Below are positions 60,905-64,000 of a DNA stretch of 64,000 nt, one piece after another. The stretch covers positions 29,733-93,732 of the forward strand of contig NZ_JAZHLI010000013.1 in the NCBI RefSeq assembly GCF_036549475.1. Reading direction: 5' to 3'. Numbering within the stretch: the first letter of the stretch is position 1; every line of letters starts with the position of its first letter. The stretch is from Aurantimonas sp036549475. GTDB taxonomy: Bacteria; Pseudomonadota; Alphaproteobacteria; Rhizobiales; Rhizobiaceae. A model generated the notes under the pieces. The model had not been told where the DNA came from. It saw only the letters and a program-made list of their open reading frames with translations, and did not search any database. The translations under genes and the position numbers were made by a program.

Positions 60905-61741
60905 TTACTTCTTGCGCTGATGGCGCGAGCGCATGATGAACTTGTCGGTCGCCTTGTTCTGCCGGGTGCGCTTGCCCTTGGTCGGCTTGCCCCACGGCGA
61001 AACCGGGTGACGACCACCGGAGGTACGGCCTTCGCCGCCGCCATGCGGGTGATCGACCGGGTTCATCACGACACCGCGAACATGCGGGCGACGACCCAGC
61101 CAGCGCGAACGTCCAGCCTTGCCGAGGTTGATGTTCGAGTGATCCGCGTTCGAGACTGCGCCGACAGTGGCCAGGCAGGACGACGGCACCAGCCGCTGTT
61201 CGCCCGAGTTGAGGCGCAGGATCGCCAGACCGGAGTCGCGGCCGACGAGCTGTGCATATGCACCGGCGGACCGGGCGATCTGGCCACCCTTCTCCGGCTT
61301 CATCTCCACATTGTGGACGATCGTGCCGACCGGCATGGCCGACAGCGGCATCGCGTTGCCGGGCTTGACGTCGACGCCGGACAGACCGGAGATCACCACG
61401 TCGCCGGCAGCCACGCGCTGCGGCGCCAGGATGTAGGCGAACTCGCCGTCCTCGTACTTCAGCAGCGCGATGAAGGCGGTGCGGTTGGGATCGTACTCGA
61501 TCCGCTCGACCGTTCCCGGCATGTCGAACTTGCGACGCTTGAAGTCGATGATCCGGTAGGTCCGCTTGTGACCACCGCCCTGGTAGCGAGCCGTGATGCG
61601 ACCGGCATTGTTACGGCCGCCCTTCTGGCTGAGGCCCTCGGTCAACTGCTTGACCGGCTTGCCCTTCCAGAGGCCCGAGCGATCGACGATGACCAGCTGA
61701 CGCTGGCTCGGCGTGTTCGGTTTGAAATTCTTTAGTGCCAT
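60905..61741 (-). CDS. rplB: 50S ribosomal protein L2
   Basis: 278 aa; RNA-binding domain then the C-terminal GVVMNPVDHPHGGGEGRTSGG segment with the histidine close to the peptidyl transferase centre. Confidence 0.98.
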   Translation of the reverse strand: MALKNFKPNTPSQRQLVIVDRSGLWKGKPVKQLTEGLSQKGGRNNAGRITARYQGGGHKRTYRIIDFKRRKFDMPGTVERIEYDPNRTAFIALLKYEDGEFAYILAPQRVAAGDVVISGLSGVDVKPGNAMPLSAMPVGTIVHNVEMKPEKGGQIARSAGAYAQLVGRDSGLAILRLNSGEQRLVPSSCLATVGAVSNADHSNINLGKAGRSRWLGRRPHVRGVVMNPVDHPHGGGEGRTSGGRHPVSPWGKPTKGKRTRQNKATDKFIMRSRHQRKK

Positions 61742-61764
61742 TGCCTAGCTCCCTCCGGTCCCGA

Positions 61765-62058
61765 TCAAAGACCGGTCGAGACGTCGATCGACTGGCCTTC
61801 GGCCAATGTCACGACGGCTTTTTTCTGATCGCTCTGGCGGCCGATACGGCCACGGAAGCGCTTGACCTTGCCCTTGCGGACCAGCGTGTTGACGGCGGTT
61901 ACCTTGACATTGAAGAGCGCCTCGATGGCGGCCTTGATGTCCGGCTTGGTCGCCGTCCGCGGGACGTTGAAGACCACCTGGTTGTTGTCCGACAGAAGCG
62001 TCGACTTTTCGGTGATCACCGGGCTCGTGATGACGTCGTAATGGCGCAGATCGCTCAT
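61765..62058 (-). CDS. rplW: 50S ribosomal protein L23
   Basis: 97 aa; YDVITSPVITEKSTLLSDNNQ and the GRIGRQSDQKKAVVTL segment. Docking site for trigger factor and SRP at the tunnel exit. Overlaps the rplD stop by four bases. Confidence 0.97.
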   Translation of the reverse strand: MSDLRHYDVITSPVITEKSTLLSDNNQVVFNVPRTATKPDIKAAIEALFNVKVTAVNTLVRKGKVKRFRGRIGRQSDQKKAVVTLAEGQSIDVSTGL

Positions 62059-62675
62059 TTGAACCGCTCCTCGAGAGCCTCGACCGCAGCCTTCGACAGA
62101 ACCAGCGTCTGGCGGCGGAGAATGTCGTAGACGTTGATGCCCTGAACCGGCAGCACGTCGATGTGCGGGATGTTGCGAGCCGAGCGCGAGAAGTTCGCGT
62201 CGAGTTCCGCACCACCGATGAACAGCGCGTTGGACAGACCCAGGTCGGCGAAGTTCTTCACCATTGCCTTGGTCTTGCCCTCGGCAGCCTTCAGCTCGTC
62301 GATGACGACAATGCCGCCCGACTTCGCCTTGGCCGACAGCGCGTGGCGCAATGCCAGTGCCCGCACCTTCTTGGGCAGGTCATGGGCATGGCTCCGCGAC
62401 GTCGGGCCGTGGGCCTTGCCGCCACCGCGGAACTGCGGCGCACGCGCCGAGCCGTGACGGGCACGACCGGTGCCCTTCTGGCGGTACAGCTTGGCACCCG
62501 TCCGCGCGATCTCCGCGCGGCCGAGGGTCTGGTGCGAGCCCTGCTGGCGCTTAGCCAGCTGCCAGCGAACCATGCGCTGCAGGATGTCCTCGCGCGGCTC
62601 GAGGCCGAAGATGTCGTCGGCCAGGGTCGCCGTGCCGGCGTCCTTGCCGTCGAGGCTTTTGATCGTAACGTCCAT
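62055..62675 (-). CDS. rplD: 50S ribosomal protein L4
   Basis: 206 aa; WQLAKRQQGSHQTLGRAEIA, the tunnel loop with YRQKGTGRARHGSARAPQFRGGG in part, and a globular C-terminal half. In E. coli L4 represses the S10 operon via its leader; whether that applies here was not determined. Confidence 0.97.
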   Translation of the reverse strand: MDVTIKSLDGKDAGTATLADDIFGLEPREDILQRMVRWQLAKRQQGSHQTLGRAEIARTGAKLYRQKGTGRARHGSARAPQFRGGGKAHGPTSRSHAHDLPKKVRALALRHALSAKAKSGGIVVIDELKAAEGKTKAMVKNFADLGLSNALFIGGAELDANFSRSARNIPHIDVLPVQGINVYDILRRQTLVLSKAAVEALEERFK

Positions 62676-63400
62676 TATTCCGCTCCCTCGGAAGCGTCCG
62701 CGGTCTCAACAGCAGCACCGTTTCCGGCGTTGCGGAGCGCGGCCGGCTTCGGCGCGTTGTCGGGCAGCGACGCCTTCACGGCGTCACGAATTTCGATCCA
62801 GCCACCCTTGGAGCCCGGGACGGCGCCACGAACCAGGATCAGGCCCTTCTCGGGATCGGTGCGCACGACCTGCAGGTTCTGCGTGGTCACGCGGACGTCG
62901 CCCATATGGCCGGCCATCTTCTTGTTCTTGAAGACCTTGCCGGGATCCTGACGCTGGCCGGTCGAACCGTGCGAACGGTGCGAGACGGACACGCCGTGGG
63001 TGGCGCGCAGGCCGCCGAAATTGTGGCGCTTCATGGCGCCTGCGAAGCCCTTACCGATCGAGGTGCCGGTCACGTCGACCATCTGGCCGGGCACGAAGTG
63101 CTCGGCCGTGATCTCGGCGCCGACGTCGATCATGTTGTCGTCCGACACGCGGAACTCGACGAGCTTGCGCTTCGGCTCGACCGAAGCCTGGGCGAACACG
63201 CCGCGCATGGGCTTGGACGTGTTCTTGACCTTGGCAAGGCCAGCGCCGACCTGGACGGCGGTGTAACCGTTCTTTTCCTTGGTCCGCTGGGCGACGACCT
63301 GGAGGTTCTCGACCTTCAGGACGGTGACCGGAACATGCTCACCGACGTCGTTGTAGACGCGGGTCATGCCGACCTTTTGTGCTATCACACCTGAACGCAT
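62675..63400 (-). CDS. rplC: 50S ribosomal protein L3
   Basis: 241 aa from the ATG at 63398-63400 (MRSGVIAQKVGMTRVYND); a longer frame to 63445 is not used. The extended loop RATHGVSVSHRSHGSTGQRQ holds the glutamine methylated by PrmB in relatives. An Ala/Glu-rich C-terminal extension is alphaproteobacterial. Confidence 0.97.
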   Translation of the reverse strand: MRSGVIAQKVGMTRVYNDVGEHVPVTVLKVENLQVVAQRTKEKNGYTAVQVGAGLAKVKNTSKPMRGVFAQASVEPKRKLVEFRVSDDNMIDVGAEITAEHFVPGQMVDVTGTSIGKGFAGAMKRHNFGGLRATHGVSVSHRSHGSTGQRQDPGKVFKNKKMAGHMGDVRVTTQNLQVVRTDPEKGLILVRGAVPGSKGGWIEIRDAVKASLPDNAPKPAALRNAGNGAAVETADASEGAE

Positions 63401-63425
63401 GGGCGTTATCCTTCCCGTGCTCGGA

Positions 63426-63734
<309 letters not shown>

Positions 63735-63854
63735 TTTATTCGTCCTCTCGTCGGAGACCACCGGCGCGGCGGCGCTTTCCGAGCGCTTGTCTTGTCAAAG
63801 CAGCCAATGTCGCGCGGGGCGAACCCCGGCTTACCCTCGGGGGGCAAAGAACCA

Positions 63855-63881
63855 GGGACGCCGCTAGCAGGGCGGCGTCCC
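63855..63881. terminator. Hairpin in the tuf-rpsJ gap
   Basis: A perfect 10-bp stem (63855-63864 with 63872-63881) and a 7-base loop, about 16 bp after the tuf stop. On the minus strand it is followed by TGGTTCTTTG rather than a clean T run, so termination is probably partial. Confidence 0.55.
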
Positions 63882-63897
63882 CGAGATCGTTCCGTCG

Positions 63898-64000
63898 TTA
63901 CGCGACGATCGAGGCGACGATGCCGGCGCCGACGGTGCGGCCGCCTTCACGGATGGCGAAGCGCAGCTTCTCTTCCATCGCGATCGGCACGATCAGCGTC
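63898..64000 (-). CDS. tuf: Elongation factor Tu, C-terminal fragment
   Basis: The last 33 codons of EF-Tu: [32 protein letters not shown], then TAA at 63898-63900. The gene continues beyond base 64000. EF-Tu delivers aminoacyl-tRNA to the ribosome; its place before rpsJ is the str-S10 junction. Confidence 0.95.

Noticed and set aside
63791..63797. S10 operon promoter from the TTGACA in the tuf-rpsJ gap
   Set aside because: At 16-18 bases downstream the sequence is G+C-rich with no -10-like element, so it is not called.

Overview
This window is chromosomal DNA, G+C-rich by eye, from an alphaproteobacterium, most likely of the Hyphomicrobiales (Rhizobiales). The evidence is: an ATP12-type F1-ATPase assembly chaperone; a homologue of the mitochondrial complex I subunit NDUFA12; a DUF2155 protein; an RNase E with a split S1 domain; the order pyrB-pyrC-like-plsY-dprA-topA-rnr-DUF983-NUDIX-rpmG; and the order (crcB)-rluC-HAD-ATP12-pccB beside a ribosomal superoperon that ends in rplQ. 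I saw no tRNA, rRNA, CRISPR array, prophage or insertion sequence. Species-level identity cannot be read from the sequence.

Layout. 1-9.3 kb: prfB (cut by the window edge, with a programmed +1 frameshift site), the class A penicillin-binding protein mrcA and an N-acetylmuramoyl-L-alanine amidase on the minus strand; then a roughly 0.7 kb gap with a good promoter and rne on the plus strand; then a perfect 12-bp hairpin terminator shared with a convergent aminotransferase. 9.4-14.7 kb: an M48 protease with TPR region, a DsbA-like thiol oxidoreductase, then aroQ-accB-accC-aat. 14.7-20.4 kb, minus strand: a gatC-GNAT-gatA-small ORF-gatB-GNAT operon, followed by the NDUFA12 homologue and the DUF2155 protein. 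20.5-24.4 kb: a UPF0173 hydrolase, ruvX, two small membrane proteins and an AidB-like acyl-CoA dehydrogenase. 24.5-37.9 kb, plus strand: pyrB, a catalytically dead PyrC-like partner, plsY, dprA (frameshifted here), topA, rnr, a DUF983 protein, a NUDIX hydrolase, an MFS permease, rpmG and an unassigned serine-hydrolase-like protein. 38-49 kb, minus strand: pccB, ATP12, a HAD phosphatase, rluC, crcB, a BCCT transporter, rarA, a Deg protease, a small secreted peptide and an SDR/epimerase. 49.2-64 kb, minus strand: tuf (partial) and the complete S10-spc-alpha ribosomal protein cluster with secY, adk and rpoA.

The genes are mainly core housekeeping: translation (28 complete ribosomal, secretion, adk and RNA polymerase genes in the cluster, plus rpmG, prfB, gatCAB, aat and rluC), RNA decay (rne, rnr), DNA topology and repair (topA, ruvX, rarA, dprA), the cell wall, lipids (accBC, plsY) and pyrimidines. 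The only clearly accessory-looking pieces are the BCCT transporter, the SDR with the small secreted peptide next to the Deg protease, and the unassigned hydrolase after rpmG.

Two places need caution about sequence quality. A single N at 9170 is flanked by two exact 101-bp copies, most simply an unmerged contig join. dprA carries a one-base frameshift near 27866. I found no convincing new multi-gene system. The more interesting points are regulatory: candidate internal promoters and hairpins in the ribosomal cluster, a near-leaderless pyrB, the long rne leader, the prfB recoding site and a possible AUC-started small protein. Two further points are the pseudo-dihydroorotase and the acetyltransferases embedded in the gatCAB operon.
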